Assembly: GCA_024345305.1 (NCBI GenBank)
Contig: BRON01000007.1
Location: 1,240,001-1,304,000 of the forward strand
Length of the DNA stretch: 64,000 nt
From: Mrakia gelida
Taxonomy: Eukaryota; Basidiomycota; Tremellomycetes; Cystofilobasidiales; Mrakiaceae
Reading direction: 5' to 3'
The notes under the pieces were generated by a model. It saw only the letters and a list, made by a program, of their open reading frames with translations. It made no database searches and had not been told where the DNA came from. This document shows positions 37,899 to 49,784 of the stretch, piece by piece (the stretch's first letter is position 1; each line of letters begins with the position of its first letter). Both the position numbers and the translations under genes were made by a program.

Positions 37899-39522
37899 AT
37901 GCCTCCTATCGAACCCCAGAATCCAGTCAGCTCCTCATCTCACCTCGGCGAAGCAGCTCTTTGCCCTATGAAACGACGAGCTCACCCTCCTCTCCTTCCT
38001 TCCCCGCAGGTCGCTCCTCCTTCTCCCAAACCTACAGCCTCCCAGAAAGCTCTAGCAGCTGCGTTTCTGGCTCATCAAGTCGAGGAACTCCAGAGTCGAG
38101 TCGATGGGATGAACATGAGGGGAAGAGGCAGGGGAGGAGGTCCAAGAGGAGGACGAGGAGCGAGAGGTGCTGCCATGCTGGACGCTGGATTCGGGTCAGT
38201 TCCTTGACCTTTTTATACCTTTTCTCAGCTCTGGGAGGGAGAAACGATGCCGCTCTACGTGTCTATGCTAAAGCTTGTAGGTTTCGTCCTCCTCGTCCGA
38301 GCAGCAACGGCCCTCCTTCCTCTGGATCTCGACCTCTCTTCGACCCCGAACACCCTCACGCTTCCTCCTCCTCTCACCATCGCAACGGCTCTTCTCTCCC
38401 CCAGGACCGAGGCTCGGTCTCCCACCACCACCACCACCCTCATCCAGATCCTCACCACCACTCCCACACGGATCGTCCTCCTCCTCGCCAGCAGATCTCT
38501 CCTCCCAAAGGATCTCCTTTGATCGTCGACGCCAGCGCTCTCATCCATGCTTTCCCCGTCGTTCGTTCGTGGATCAACTCGCGAGAACATGAGATCATCA
38601 TACCTTCGGAAGGTGAGCTACACCTCTCTTCTTCTATGGTTTCTTCGTCCTGTTCGCGCAGACGAGCCTCTACTGATCGTCCCATCTCTCGTTCGACTCC
38701 CTCTCTTCTCCTCCTCTTCTAGTCCTTCATACCCTCGACCTCCTCAAAAAGGGAGAGTCTCCTCTCTCCTCCGCCGTTCGCTCCCTCACTCGCTACCTCG
38801 AAACCCACCTCTCCTCACCACCTCGACCTTCAACCTCTTCCTCGACGCCAACTCCCAAATGGACGGGTCTTCGCGTCTCCCTCGATGCGGAATCTTCGCC
38901 TCCCGTCCTCATTTCCGACGAGACTCCACCTCCACCACCACTATCCTCGACCGACGAGACACTCACCGACCCAACCTCCTCTCCTTCCCTCCCCTCCGCA
39001 ACTCCTCAAACTCCTCCGTCTCTCGAACTCTGGACCTTCAACGTCCTCTCCGTCCCAACCCACTTCCTCTCAACCTCCAAACCAATCCTCATCCTCTCCT
39101 CCCCCTTCCCAACCGACGACGCTGCCCTCGACGCTCTCCTCGAACAAGAAGAGCCGTACCACAACCATCTCCGAGCAGAAGGGACGATCCTTGCCACAGT
39201 CGCGGAGAAGTACGGCGTGCAGACGTTCTGGATCGAGCCTGTGCCGCTGAGGAGTGAGAACTTTGGCGGTGGGGGTGGTGGGAGAGGGAGGGGACGAGGT
39301 GGAGGAGGTGGTGGTGGGAGAGGAAGAGGAGCAGGAGAGGGAGAGCGTGGTGGAGGGAGGGGAGGAAGGGGAGGAGGACGAGGGAGGAACGAGGAAGAAG
39401 CGAGTGGGGGGGCGGCGCCGGTGGTGAAGAAGATGGTGTTGATGAAGAGAGGGGATCCGGTTGCTGGTAGTGCAGGAGCAGCGCCTCCGGTGATGAGGTT
39501 GATGAAGAGGGGAGAGGAATAA
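37899..39522 (+). CDS. PIN-domain protein with RGG repeats
   Basis: PIN folds are usually metal-dependent ribonucleases. The ATG at 37899 (MPPIEPQNP) splices to SQKALAAAFLAHQVEELQSR and a first RGG stretch (MRGRGRGGGPRGGRGARG). Exon 3 has a histidine/proline tract (HHHHHPHPDPHHHSH). The PIN start reads SPLIVDASALIHAFPVVRSW, with the first acidic residue in place, then EHEIIIPSE, spliced to LHTLDLLKKG. The core continues ELWTFNVLSVPTHFL and LATVAEKYGVQTFWIEPVP. A long RGG/Gly-rich block follows (39265-39390), then KKMVLMKRGDPV and VMRLMKRGEE to TAA. RGG blocks bind RNA, so a role in mRNA decay or quality control is plausible. The remaining catalytic acids could not be placed with confidence, so activity is uncertain. 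Confidence 0.72.
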
Positions 39523-40036
39523 CTCGGAGAGGGAAACTCAGGGTTCGTCAGAGTCTCGTATTTCGACGCGTCTCAGTCGTTTCAGAGCAGACAGCTGACC
39601 TCTTTGTCTTCTGGTCTTTCTTCCTCAGTCTCGGCATCAACTTGGTCTCGCAGAGCAAACCGTTCTACGTCAATCGTCCTTCGGTCTCGCTCGTCGAACG
39701 CGTCGTCAATTCACCCTCCCACCGTCATCGTCGACGAACAGCTCCTCTCCCGCCAGCAACAATGTCCCAGCTTCTTCGTCGTAGGCCAATGACCCGCACG
39801 ACATCCTCGCCAGGAACGGCTCATCATCCTCCTCGCCTCCTCAAGCCGCAGCTCGTCGAGTCGTCGCGTTTCGTCGTTTCGCGTCTTCCTTTTTCGTCGA
39901 CTAGTTTTTAGGCTTTTTCTGTCGAACGTCGACCGATCAAATACGATGTCTCTCTCTCTCATCACGACCTCGAAAGTCCAGCAAGAGCTCTTCCTCATCC
40001 ATCTTTGTCAACTCCTCGAACGCGATGACGTCTGAT
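39523..40036. other. Convergent 3' region with a possible spliced 3' UTR
   Basis: The PIN gene (+) and the next gene (-) converge here. At 39590-39630 a good branch/acceptor pattern (GCTGACC, pyrimidine tract, CTTCCTCAG) precedes an open stretch GINLVSQSKPFYVNRPS. It has no start and no clear upstream donor, so it may be a 3' UTR intron or an unannotated short exon. Confidence 0.4.
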
Positions 40037-41179
40037 CTAATCAACGAAAGTCTCAAGAATGGTTCCAACCCCACCAATGACTCCTCCGACCGTTCCAGCA
40101 GCGTGCTCAGCCGACTCGACTACACCACCAGTAGACTCCTCTGTGTCCTTGGTGTCGTCGAAGGCGGGGTCGTCGCTGGAAAGGGAGGGAGGGGAGATGA
40201 CGAAGGGGGGACAGGAGGGGGTCAGTTCGAGCGTGCTACGGTTCGTGGTCGAGTGAGCGAGAGGGTAGAAAGACGCTGAGAGAAACGTGGCTTGAGGACT
40301 CACGCGCTAACGATGGAAGGGTTGAGCAGAGGAGCGATGGCGAGGGTGAGCTCGCGAGGCCTGCGAAACGAAACCAAGAAAGCGTCACACGATCAGTTTT
40401 TCGTCCTCGTCTCAAGGCTTGAGGGGACGAGAGAGCAGAGAGAAGACGACTCACTTGACACCCAAACTGTTCGCGAGCTCCAAGATCTGATCGTGAACGG
40501 ATCCGACTCCGCCAGTGGGTCGAGCTCCAGCGAGACCCGTCGCGCTGCTTGCCGCTGAGGAGAGGGAGGAGGAGGTAGCTTTTTGCTGTCAGAGCAAGAG
40601 CGTAAAGGTAAGAAGGGAGAAGGGAGGTCAGCGAGGAAGACAGAGAAGCGACGGAGAGCAAGAGGAGGTAGAAGGGGGGGGAGGGGGCGAAAGAGGTAGG
40701 GAGGGGAAGGATGAGCTCATGATGAGCTCGAACGAAGAGATGGGGGGGGAACGAACGTCGTTGATAGAGATGTTGTCAGGCTTTCGTCCTCGAATCAAGT
40801 TCCACCATCCTCCAGCCTCAGCGCTCTGAACAGATAGCCTCCAGCCGTAGAAGAGGCAGATGGCCAGGCCAGCGAGGAGGAGCTTGGAGGTGACTGAAGG
40901 AAGGAGAGGACAGAGGAGGAGAGAGGGAAGGTCAGCTCTCTGGCTCGTTTCGTTCGAGCACTACCGCTACCTCGTCGTAGCGCCTTCGGAGAGAAGAGTG
41001 TGAGAGAGAGAGAGTAGGCGAAGGATCGCCGACTCACAAGAGGTGAAGCTCTGCTGCTTGAGCTTCTTTCCCTGAGGGGAGGTTTTGGAGTGGTCGACTC
41101 CATCTGAGTCGGTGTTGGGGGCGAGAGTTGAGGAGCCGGCGTTGGTTCGCTGACGGGTGGAGGTGGCTGGGGCGGACAT
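40037..41179 (-). CDS. Small single-pass membrane protein, unrecognised
   Basis: The ATG at 41179 gives MSAPATSTRQRTNAGSSTLA, a Ser/Thr-rich soluble start. The next exon has a membrane helix, STKLLLAGLAICLFYGWRLS, followed by GGWWNLIRGRKPDNISIND. Further exons give SSATGLAGARPTGGVGSVHD, QILELANSLGVKPRELTLAI and APLLNPSIVSA. The last ends EESTGGVVESAEHAAGTVGG and VGTILETFVD before TAG at 40039-40037. About 190 residues. Topology fits an ER or other endomembrane protein anchored near its N-terminus with a helical domain on one side. I do not recognise the family. Confidence 0.55.
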
Positions 41180-41566
41180 GGTGAGGGTGAGGTTGAAGCT
41201 GAAAGGTAGGTGAGAGTAAGAGAGAGTCGTGGGTAGAGCAGAGGAAGAGGGAAGGGGCGAGGAAAGAAGACCCCAGTCCAGTCGACGTCTTTGGACGGCG
41301 CGTCATCGCACTGCGTGTTTGCTTTTCTCCTGCTTCTTTTTTTTCGGAGGCAGAGGTGGTGGGACATCAAACGGGCTAGACTAGCCTTGAAGGTCGAGGG
41401 TTGGAAGTCTTGCTGCAAGAGGTGAGAACGTCGCGTCCAGCCCCCGACTCGAACTCGACGCGTCGTCGTTCCCTGTTCGACGGACTCTTTCCTTCTTTGC
41501 GCTTTGACATTCGAGAACAACAGACATGGTCTAATGTAAGAGTCAAACGAACAAAGAGCGACCTGC
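41180..41566. other. Intergenic between two minus-strand genes
   Basis: About 390 bases with the promoter of the small membrane protein and the permease 3' UTR. A T-run at about 41335-41343 is notable. No gene supported. Confidence 0.5.
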
Positions 41567-44500
41567 TCAGAAGAGTGCACTCCAAATCCTTGCGGCCCAC
41601 GACTTCGGTTCTCCCTTCGCCAACCGTTCCCTCGCGTCCATCTCGTCCAGCTCCCGGAGGCCAGTGGTGAAGTCCATGTCCCTGAGAGGATAAGAGCAAG
41701 AACAACGGATGTGCAGAGATCAGTCCACGCCTTTCCAAGCGCTCGAAACGAGAGAGAGAGAAAGAGGACGAACTCGAGCGAAACCCATTCGGTGAGACGG
41801 AAGATCTTACGAGGACCTGATCGCTCGCCGACGCCGCCGAAGAGCTTGTAGAGAAGCCAGAAGGCTCCGAAGATGGGGAGGCAGATCTGCGAGAGAGGAA
41901 AGACAAGAAGGGAGGGAGAAGAATCAGCTAGAGCGGTCTCGAGACCAGGCAATTAAAAGCGTGACTCACGTAGGCAGTAGCGAGGCCTGTGAAGGTGAAC
42001 GAGTCGCCGATGAAGATGGTGAAACCCTAAGAAAGATGACGAGTACGCGAAATCAGTCGTTGGCTTCTCGTCGGAGGAACGAGACGGGCCGCGACTCACG
42101 TTCATCAGGATCTGGTCATTCCGAGACGAGGGAGACGAGATCAGTAAGGGGGTTTAGGTGCGCCTTATTCGGGATGGAACTCACGACAATACCGAAGAAG
42201 ACAAATCCGAACCACTGCAGAAGAGGAGGAAGAGTCAGCTCGAGCCACGACGACGCGTCTCGTCGCTCGCAAGTTCATTCGAGCTCACCGAAGCGTAAGG
42301 CTGGAACGGTGCCTTCCAGGGCAAGTTGTCTCTACTGAGATTCTGTTTCTTCATTCCGTAGTAGAACCTCTGATGCAAGCGAGAGATGAAGGTCAGTCAC
42401 GTTCGCTTCGAGGAGCAGAGGAAAAGGAAAACTGATCAGACGCACGAGATGACTCCCGAGGATACTGCAGGGAGGAATAATAGCGATGAGCACCCGTTTC
42501 GCGATCGGAGAAAAAACCGAGATACGCACACCTGCCAAGTGATGATACCAGTGATGCTCGAGATGATGTAGAGCTGCGATGACGAAAGCGGAGGAAGTTA
42601 GTCTCGAGTTCCAGGACGCGTCGAAACGGGAACGAAAGCTTCGCTGACCCAGTTGAAGACCGAGTTCGCGCCAGCGCCGCCCAGACTGAGGAACGCAAGA
42701 AAGCCAAACGCTCCCGAAACGGCGATGCAGTAGAGGGGGAGACCAGAGGAAGTGCAGTATCTGAGTCGAAGGGGGAAACGAAGGTCGAGCGAGAAGGTCA
42801 GCTTCAAATCAGGTCCGTTCCCTCACACGAGGCCAAAGTCGTCTCACCTGAAGATCCTAGGTAGCTTTCCTTCGATTGCGAGGGAGTATAGGGTTCGACT
42901 GGCAGCGTAGAGATCTGAAGATCGGGAGAAGGTCAGCGAGCGGAACTCACGGAGCGAGGAGGCAAGAGAAAGGATTGAAACTCACAGGAGTTTCCAGCAG
43001 ACCAAGCGGCGATGAGAATAACGGCGTTCTGCAGCGATCGAAGGAAGAAACAAGCGCGTGAGCAGGAGTGAAGTCCAGCGGGAACGAGTGAAGTACGACG
43101 CGAGGCTGGGAGACGACGAACGATGATGGAAGGCAGGGCCTTGATTCCAGCGTTCTCGATCGCTGAAGAGGGGAAAGAGAGTCAGAAAGGTCGATGGGCG
43201 AGGTAGTTCCGCGTGAACTCGAGAAGAAGGAGCGGACAAACCGATAACAAAAGGACTGGCGGACGCGTCGTTTCCGTTGCTTGTCAGGAGACGCTCGCTG
43301 TTGTAGGGAACGAGGATCCCGATAATGAAGATCCCAAGAACGTAGAAGATGATGATCTGGGGTAGACTACAAAGTCAGTCATCAAGGGCGGTGGAAGTCA
43401 ACGGCAGAAGGTCGAGAATCGTCTCAACTCACCCTCCAAAAAGTCCTCTTAATCGCTTTGGGGAAGGCTACCCTCGGGTTCTGAGCTTCTCCGACGGTGA
43501 TAGAGACGACCTCGCATCCGATGAAAGAGAATGCGGCTTGTACCATGACGCTCCAGAAAGCGAGGAAGCGACCCCAGGCTCCTGCGACGACGGTGCCGTC
43601 GGGTGCTTCGAGCTGAGCGAAAGGTCCTGGGTTCTTCCAGTCTGCGATGAACGAGGGAGGTGAGGTCAGTTAAGGAAGCATAGACGGGTAAAAAGTATTA
43701 CCAGCTTACATCGGAAGCCGATATAGTCTCCAACAGGTCCTCCGCCGCAATCGAGAACGATCCCGAGGATGCTGAAGGTTGAGAGAGCGAGACGAGACGG
43801 ATTAGTCTTCAAGACGAGGCTTTTGTGTCGCGAAGGGGAGTACTCACATCAAGCCGACGATGCCGATGATTTTCATGGCGGAGAACCTAGCAGCAGAAAG
43901 TGAGGGAGGGCTTGGGTCAGCGCTTGACTCACGTCGAAGGGAGAAAGACGAGGACGGCGAAACGAACCAGAATTCCATCTCTCCGTAAACGAAGATTGGC
44001 AGCAGGTTGACGACGAGGATTAGGAAGAACAGTGGCGCTATCCAAGCGGCTTGAGAGATAGTTGCGTTCCAGTCTGAGGGTGGAAAGCGAAGGGAGTCAG
44101 AAACGAACAAAGAGAAACGAGACGCGAAAACTCAACTCACATTCGATGACCAGAGCGGACGCGACGAGCTCGACTGGTAGCGATATCGAATAGCAGTACG
44201 CGAAGTTCAAACCGACCGCGAACCCTATTGAAGGATCGAGGAATCGACTGGCGAAAAAGAGAAGAGGAGATCCGCGTCGAAAGGATGAAGTCAGCGTCTC
44301 GGTGTTGACGTTCCCCTCTTTTCCTCTCAGCTAGAACTCACGTCGCGAAATGAGTGAAGTTTCCAGAGTCAGGGAACAGGGTTCCCATCTCTCCCAAGGC
44401 GATCATCCTGCCAAAGAGTGAACACAACGCGAAGGAGAGAGGAAGAAAGCGAAAGTCAGCACGCGCGCGACGCTAGATGATCTAAGTCGAATGCGCACAT

Positions 44501-45022
44501 CGAGTAAACAGCGAGTCCCATCACCATGTATCCCAGCCTGGAGAATGAACAGTTCGCAGTCAGCTCTCATCCCTCGAAGCATGTCTCTCTCCCTCGAGAC
44601 GGGCGCTCCTTTCAGACGCACAAGCAGCCGACAGGTCCACCATTGGCGAGAGCCGTACCACTCCCCACGAAGAGTCCCGTTCCGATCGTTCCTCCGAGGG
44701 CAATCATAGCTGAAGTAGAAAGTAACTCGACGTGAGCTTCTCTGTCGAGCAAAGACGACGCGAAGGGAAGAACGGAAGGAGAAGGGAAGAACGGTCGAGC
44801 TCACCCAAATGTCGCTCCTTCAAGTTTCTCTTCACACCGCCCTGGCCTGAGTTCTCTACAGTTCAGAAAGCAGTCTCTGGGTCAGCTCGAGTAAGAGACG
44901 AGGATGAGTATCAAGAGCTCTGAGCTCACCTTCAAAAGCCTCAAAATCCTCCTGATCGAGACCCTTCTTCTCAACGTCCTCGACGGGCGACGACTGTCCT
45001 CGAGCGTCCAGAGTTTGCGGCA
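41567..45022 (-). CDS. Amino-acid permease (APC superfamily, fungal YAT type)
   Basis: These plasma-membrane proteins import amino acids with protons. The ATG at 45022 gives MPQTLDARGQSSPVEDVEKK and an acidic cytoplasmic tail, then NLKERHLG and the family signature MIALGGTIGTGLFVGSG. Helices follow in order: YSMMIALGEMGTLFPDSGNF, FAVGLNFAYCYSISLPVELV, IAPLFFLILVVNLLPIFVYG, AMKIIGIVGLIILGIVLDCG, QAAFSFIGCEVVSITVGEA, IIIFYVLGIFIIGILVPYN, AVILIAAWSAGNSDLYAASR, SGAFGFLAFLSLGGAGANS, WLYIISSITGIITWQVIC, WFGFVFFGIVVSILMNGFT and FGAFWLLYKLFGG. The end is MDFTTGLRELDEMDARE and ARIWSALF before TGA at 41569-41567. About eighteen short introns. Specificity cannot be read from the sequence. Confidence 0.92.
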
Positions 45023-45822
45023 TTCTGCTTCTTGAGGTGATGAGAGTTGGGAGGGAGAAGGATGCTCAAAACGTGCAGAAGAGCAGGGCTGTCAACGAGA
45101 TGGCGACTGATGGCGAGAACGTCGACCTCCAGCCGCCAGAGACCAACGAGCAAGACAGATCAACGAGGAGGGAGCAAATGAGTATCGAAATCTCGAGAGA
45201 CCGCAGTGGTCTACGAGTTGAGCCCCGTCGGGGAGATCTTGGCCCGGCTCTGGAAGACGAGGTGATGAAGGGGTGGAAGGTCTTGCTGAGCGGTTTTGAG
45301 GATCTGTTGGAGAGAAGGGGAGGCGAGAGAGGAGGGAGGGAGGGAGGGAGGAGGAGGCGAAGGGCGTCGGAGGAACGGGTCGCACTGGACGAGGGGAGCA
45401 GAAAGGAAGGTTTTCGCTCGATGCGAAGAAGCGACTCCTCCAAGATGTACCCCAGAGGACGATGAAAGCATCACGTTGTGCGAAGTCGAAAGCGTTGTGA
45501 GGGTGAGAGGGAGATGGAGGAGGCGAGCTCGGAAAGTTGAGCTTCGCCTTTCCTTCGCCTCGCCTACAACATCGTCTTCCCAGCTTTCATACTTCTTTCG
45601 ACCCTTCTCGACCATCCTACGGACAGAAACCCGATCGTGAGTAGAGAAAGCTAGCTTCCTGAAGAACCTCAGCTCTCTGAAGCTGACCTTTCACCCCCTT
45701 CGCTCACCCCTCCCTCCCCTCCCTCTTTCCTCTCGGCCCTCCTTCTTCCTCCACCTCCGCTTCACCACGCCCCTCTTTCCCATCGATCTTCAGTTCTATC
45801 GCTCTCATTCAAACCACCCCCA
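45023..45822. promoter_or_regulatory. Divergent permease/BTB promoter
   Basis: About 800 bases between divergent starts. Open frames here are Arg/Glu- or Ser/Leu-rich and lack conserved features. A CT-rich tract at about 45695-45800 leads to the BTB ATG. No gene seen. Confidence 0.5.
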
Positions 45823-46632
45823 ATGACTTCCCTCCCCGCGCCTCCCGACTTCAAGAACGAAACAAAGTCCGACGTCGTCCTTCGTTCAATCGACCTCTGC
45901 GACTTCCCTTTCCGACGACTCTACCTCTCCGCCGCCTCCCAGGTCTTCGAGGACATGTTTGAAGGGATTGAAGGATCGACTGGCCTCAGGAACGCTCAAG
46001 GTCTTCCCATCATTCAGCTCCAGGAAACGGCAAGAGAACTCGAGCTCTTCCTTCGATTCATCCATCGAGAGATGTCCCTTCCCAAGCTCGCGACTCTTTC
46101 CAACGTCACCATGTACGAGCCTGCCCTCCGATAGTTGAAGTTGAATGACTGACCCCCTTCCTCTTCTTGTGTATACTCTCGCAACTCATCAGTCTCCTTC
46201 GTCTCGGCGACAAGTACCAGTCCAACCTCGTCCTCTCCTTCGGGACCACCTACCTCCGCGATCACGTCCACACCGATCCTCTCGGAATCTTCAAGGTCGC
46301 CGTTCGATATCGAAATCAGGAGATTGCCCGTCTCGCAATGAAGCAGTTCCATAGAGTGGACAACGCCGTCGTTAATAATCGACGACGCTCTCGCTCCCTT
46401 AGTCTGGGAGCCTTCTCCGTCGAGGAGCTCTCTCACTTCTCCATCCTCGCGATCAAGACCTACGCGAAGGTTCACGATCTGGTCAGGCACAACGACGGAC
46501 AAACTGAGTGGTCGGAAGAGGCCGACGCCTTCGAGGTGAGCGACCGAGGAATCGCAACGTTTAAGAACGCGCGAGCTCGGTTCAGTACTGAACTGCTGTT
46601 GTCTTCGTTTCGTCTTTCCATCCCAGCTCTGA
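45823..46632 (+). CDS. BTB/POZ domain protein, intact third family member
   Basis: The ATG at 45823 gives SLPAPPDFKNETKSDVVLRS, DFPFRRLYLSAASQVFEDMF, then LPIIQLQETARELELFLRFI and LPKLATLSNVT, a BTB/POZ fold matching the broken copies at 13.2 and 57.0 kb. The unspliced frame would stop at TAG in YEPALR. A GTACGAG donor at about 46112 and the acceptor at 46191 join in frame to ILLRLGDKYQSNLVLSFGTT, aligned with LLELADKYNSKIASDF of copy 1. Exon 2 ends in SEEADAFE. A donor there and an acceptor at 46626 would add only Leu before TGA at 46630-46632; without splicing the frame runs to 46646. The near-empty last exon is shared with copy 1. Likely a protein-interaction adaptor; partner unknown. Confidence 0.68.
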
Positions 46633-46646
46633 TCGAGAGTCGGTGA

Positions 46647-47181
46647 CCTCCCTACCCTCAGGTGAGTCTTTCCTTTGGGTTCGGGATCCCCTCATCAAGA
46701 ATCAACGAGCGTTCCCTCCGCGAGGAACGAGTCCGTCGCGTAGAGATTCCGATCCCCTCGTGTGGACTTGAGGACCTCTTCCTTCGCTGACTCGGTTACC
46801 CTGCCTGCCCTCTCACGTCAGTCTCTCCGAACTCAATCACATCCGTCCCCTCACTCCTCTCAATTCTCCTCGCACTCGAATCCCAGCCCTCTTCCGTCCA
46901 TCTTCTCCATTTCCTTTCGCGTAGTCTCGTCTAGCCTTCCTTTTCTTCTTCACGACTCATCACGACGAAACAATCCATGCTTCTTCTCTCTACATTTCAG
47001 GTCGACGACCTGACTGTCATTCAGCGCCTGAGAGAAAGACTGGGATCGAGATCGAGACTCGGACGCTACGACAAAACTGAGTCGCGTGCGTGGTGTTGAA
47101 TTCGTCTCTCCCTCCCTCCTCGCTCTTTCACCCGCACCCAAATACGTTCTAAAGCAGAACAACGTCATCATCGTCATCCAT
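46647..47181. other. Convergent 3' region
   Basis: About 530 bases between the BTB gene (+) and the SSF1 stop (-). Several CAG acceptor-like sites occur, but no coding continuation of the BTB family follows. Probably two 3' UTRs. Confidence 0.45.
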
Positions 47182-49784
47182 CTACTTCCCACCCTTCTTC
47201 CCCTTCTTCCCAGCAACAGGTCTCGGCCTCGCCACCGTCTTCCTCTTCTTCTCCGGCACCTCCTCCTCCTCCTCCTCCGAGCTCTCCCCACCCTCGTCCT
47301 CATCCTCGCTAGAACTAACATCCCCAACCTCATCCTCGTCGTCCATATCCAAATCACCCTCTTCATCCTCCTCCTGCTCCTCTCCATCCTCGTCCTCGCT
47401 GTCGCTCATCATCAGCACCTCGTCCTCCCCTCCCTTCGCCCCCTTGCCCTTCTTCTGCGAGTTAACCCGATCCTCGTACTCGAACTCCTCGTCCCCAGAG
47501 TAGTCGTGTACCACGGCGTCCGAGTCCTCGTCTTCCTCGGCTCCTTCGGCAGCGTCGGCGGTGGTAGCTCCAGCAGGTCGAGGTCCTCGTTTGGAGGTTT
47601 TGAGAGCCGCGAGAGCTTCCTTCTTCCGAGCGACGTTGGATTCCTGCTCTTTTCGACGTTGGGCTTTTTCGGTTTGGCGTTGGAGGTGGGTTTTCTTGAG
47701 GGCGTTTTTCTCGGTGGAGGATTTGTGGACTGGAGGGCGAAGAAGAAGAAGGAGGGGAGGGAGGGAGTCAGTTTGGGAGGTGGACGCGACGAGTCGAGAA
47801 CGCGCGGGAGTTGGACGCGTTGGGAGAACAGAGGGAGTGGGGGTAGGTGGAGATGTCGAGTGAAAGGGGAAGGCGGTGGGGAAGGACAAGGGAAAGGGAG
47901 CGTGACGGAAAGAGGCGAAGAAGGAAGGAAGGGACACGACGACTCACCAAACTCGTGGAAAACGGTCTCTCCCTCTCCTCGCAGACTTCCAACGATTCCC
48001 TCGACGACTTTGACGAGTCGCATCTCGATCCTAGGTCCCATCTCGATCAGTCGAACTGCTCGGTGGGTTCCCTTCCTGTGAGATCACGCGTAAGACGAAG
48101 AGAGGGAGAAGAGGTGAGCTTCGATTGCGATTTGACTCGACGCGAACGCGAACGAGCGCTCGTCTGCTCGGCTCCTTCGTTCGTTTCAACCGGACGGGAG
48201 CCAAAGACGCGAGAGAGATGAAAGACGAACCTGTTCCCCCTTCCAACATAATCCGCGGGCAGTTCAACCTTCGAGCTCCCTTGTCCCTCTCCTCCACTGC
48301 CCTCTCCCTCCGTCTCGCTCTCCCCCTCCGTCTCACTCCCCGTCTCGTACCCTCCCTGACTCCCACTCGTACTGCTTCCTCCAGCACCCTTCACTCGGAG
48401 AAGGTAATCGGCGATGTCCTGATCGTCTCCGAGGTCGACGGGTTTCCTAGCTGTCGAAGAGGTGGAGTCGAGGACGCGACGAACTCGACGGGAGACTCCT
48501 GAAGGTCGGATGGAGATGGTGTAGTGACGGAGAGAGACGAGATGGGTGGCGGCGTGGTAGGAGATGAGGAGAACTCGACGGAAGGAGGGGAGAGCGGACT
48601 GTGGGTGAGAGGATGGTGATTGGGAGGAAGGGGAGGGGAGGGAAGCGAAGAGGTGAGCTCGGACGAAAGGAACGCGAGACCTCGAGCGCGAAAACGAGAA
48701 CGCGAGTGATAAATGGATGGAAGGCTCACCTTGTCGATCTGGATGGGAGGGAACATCCCTTGAAACATGGTGCTCATGAGCTTGAGCTGAGGTTGAGGCT
48801 TAGCGTCGGGAGCTTGGTTGAAGTTCGAGAGGACGAGCTGCAGAGACGGACAAACGAGTGAAGGAGCATCGAAAGAAGACAGAGAGTCAGCTTCAGTCGA
48901 TTCAAGCCCCTTCGAGCTCCGAACACAGGTATAGCAAGGACACAAGCTCACCAAAGGAGGGGTCCTAAATTCTCCTCCAGGAGCATGTCCGACGTTTCGA
49001 GTTCGAGCGTTAACGAGATCCCTACGAGGAAACAAGCACAACTGTCAGCTACGCTCGAGGCAGCTGTAGATAAGGAGAGGCTACTGACTTCATGAGGGAG
49101 TATCGCTCGATCCTGAAGGTCAAGGTAGGTCCGGCGGGGAGACGAGCGAGACGAAGGTGAAGGGAGGAGGTGACGGCTGAGAGGGTGAGGACGAGGAGGT
49201 GGGTGACGTTGCTGCACGGACGAAGGGAAGATAGTAAATATGAGCTCTTGGTGGTGGTGGAGAGGTATGGGAGGGAAGAGAAGGACGAACAGAGCTGGTG
49301 CCATGGTGAGGTAGTCTCGGAGTCGAGCTGAAGCTCTTTCCTGTTTCCGATCCAAACGAGAACCACAGCAGCAAGGTCAGCTCTTGAGATCTCTACAGGA
49401 TGGAGGGATGGGCACTAACCCTCAGCCTGGTAGCGGTTCCTGGCTCCATGATCTTCCTGATATCCCTGACGAGCTGAGCGACGGAAGGTCCGACTTGACC
49501 AGACTGAGCTCAACCAAAATCGAAGCGAACGTCAGCTCTCTCGCTCTCGTCATGTTCTTCCAAAGAAGCAGTCTATAGAGCGGGAGGTACTAACCTTGAT
49601 CACGAAGGACTTGGGGGACTTGGCCTGCAGAGCGGCGAGAGAGCAGAAGGAGAGGGAAGGAAGGGAAAGTGGTGAGCTCGATTCTCAAATTTGGACGCAA
49701 GGGAGGGAACGAGAAGGGTCTCACGGCGAGAGCTGGGTCCTCAGCGGCAGGCTTGTGGGTTCGGGTTTTACGTCTGCGGGCCAT
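47182..49784 (-). CDS. SSF1: Ribosome biogenesis Brix-domain protein SSF1/Peter Pan
   Basis: SSF1 (PPAN in animals) acts in the nucleolus in 60S subunit assembly. The ATG at 49784 gives MARRRKTRTHKPAAEDPALA. The Brix domain follows: SPKSFVIKSGQVGPSVAQLV, RDIRKIMEPGTATRLRE, ARLRDYLTMAPAL, VTHLLVLTLSAV, GPTLTFRIERYSLMKDLVNA, LVLSNFNQ, MFQGMFPPIQIDKVSL and LISYHAATHLVSLRHYTIS. After an acidic/Gly-Ser insert comes RAVRLIEMGPRIEMRLVKVV, the family's end motif. The tail is Lys-rich then acidic (SDSEDEDGEEQEEDEEGD) and ends KKGKKGGK before TAG at 47184-47182. Around nine introns. Two GATGAG-type PAC-like elements lie upstream (49907-49929), as in co-regulated yeast ribosome-biogenesis genes. Confidence 0.92.

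Noticed and set aside
47086..48081. Plus-strand frame with many Leu/Ile runs resembling a transporter.
   Set aside because: Antisense of the acidic SSF1 tail.
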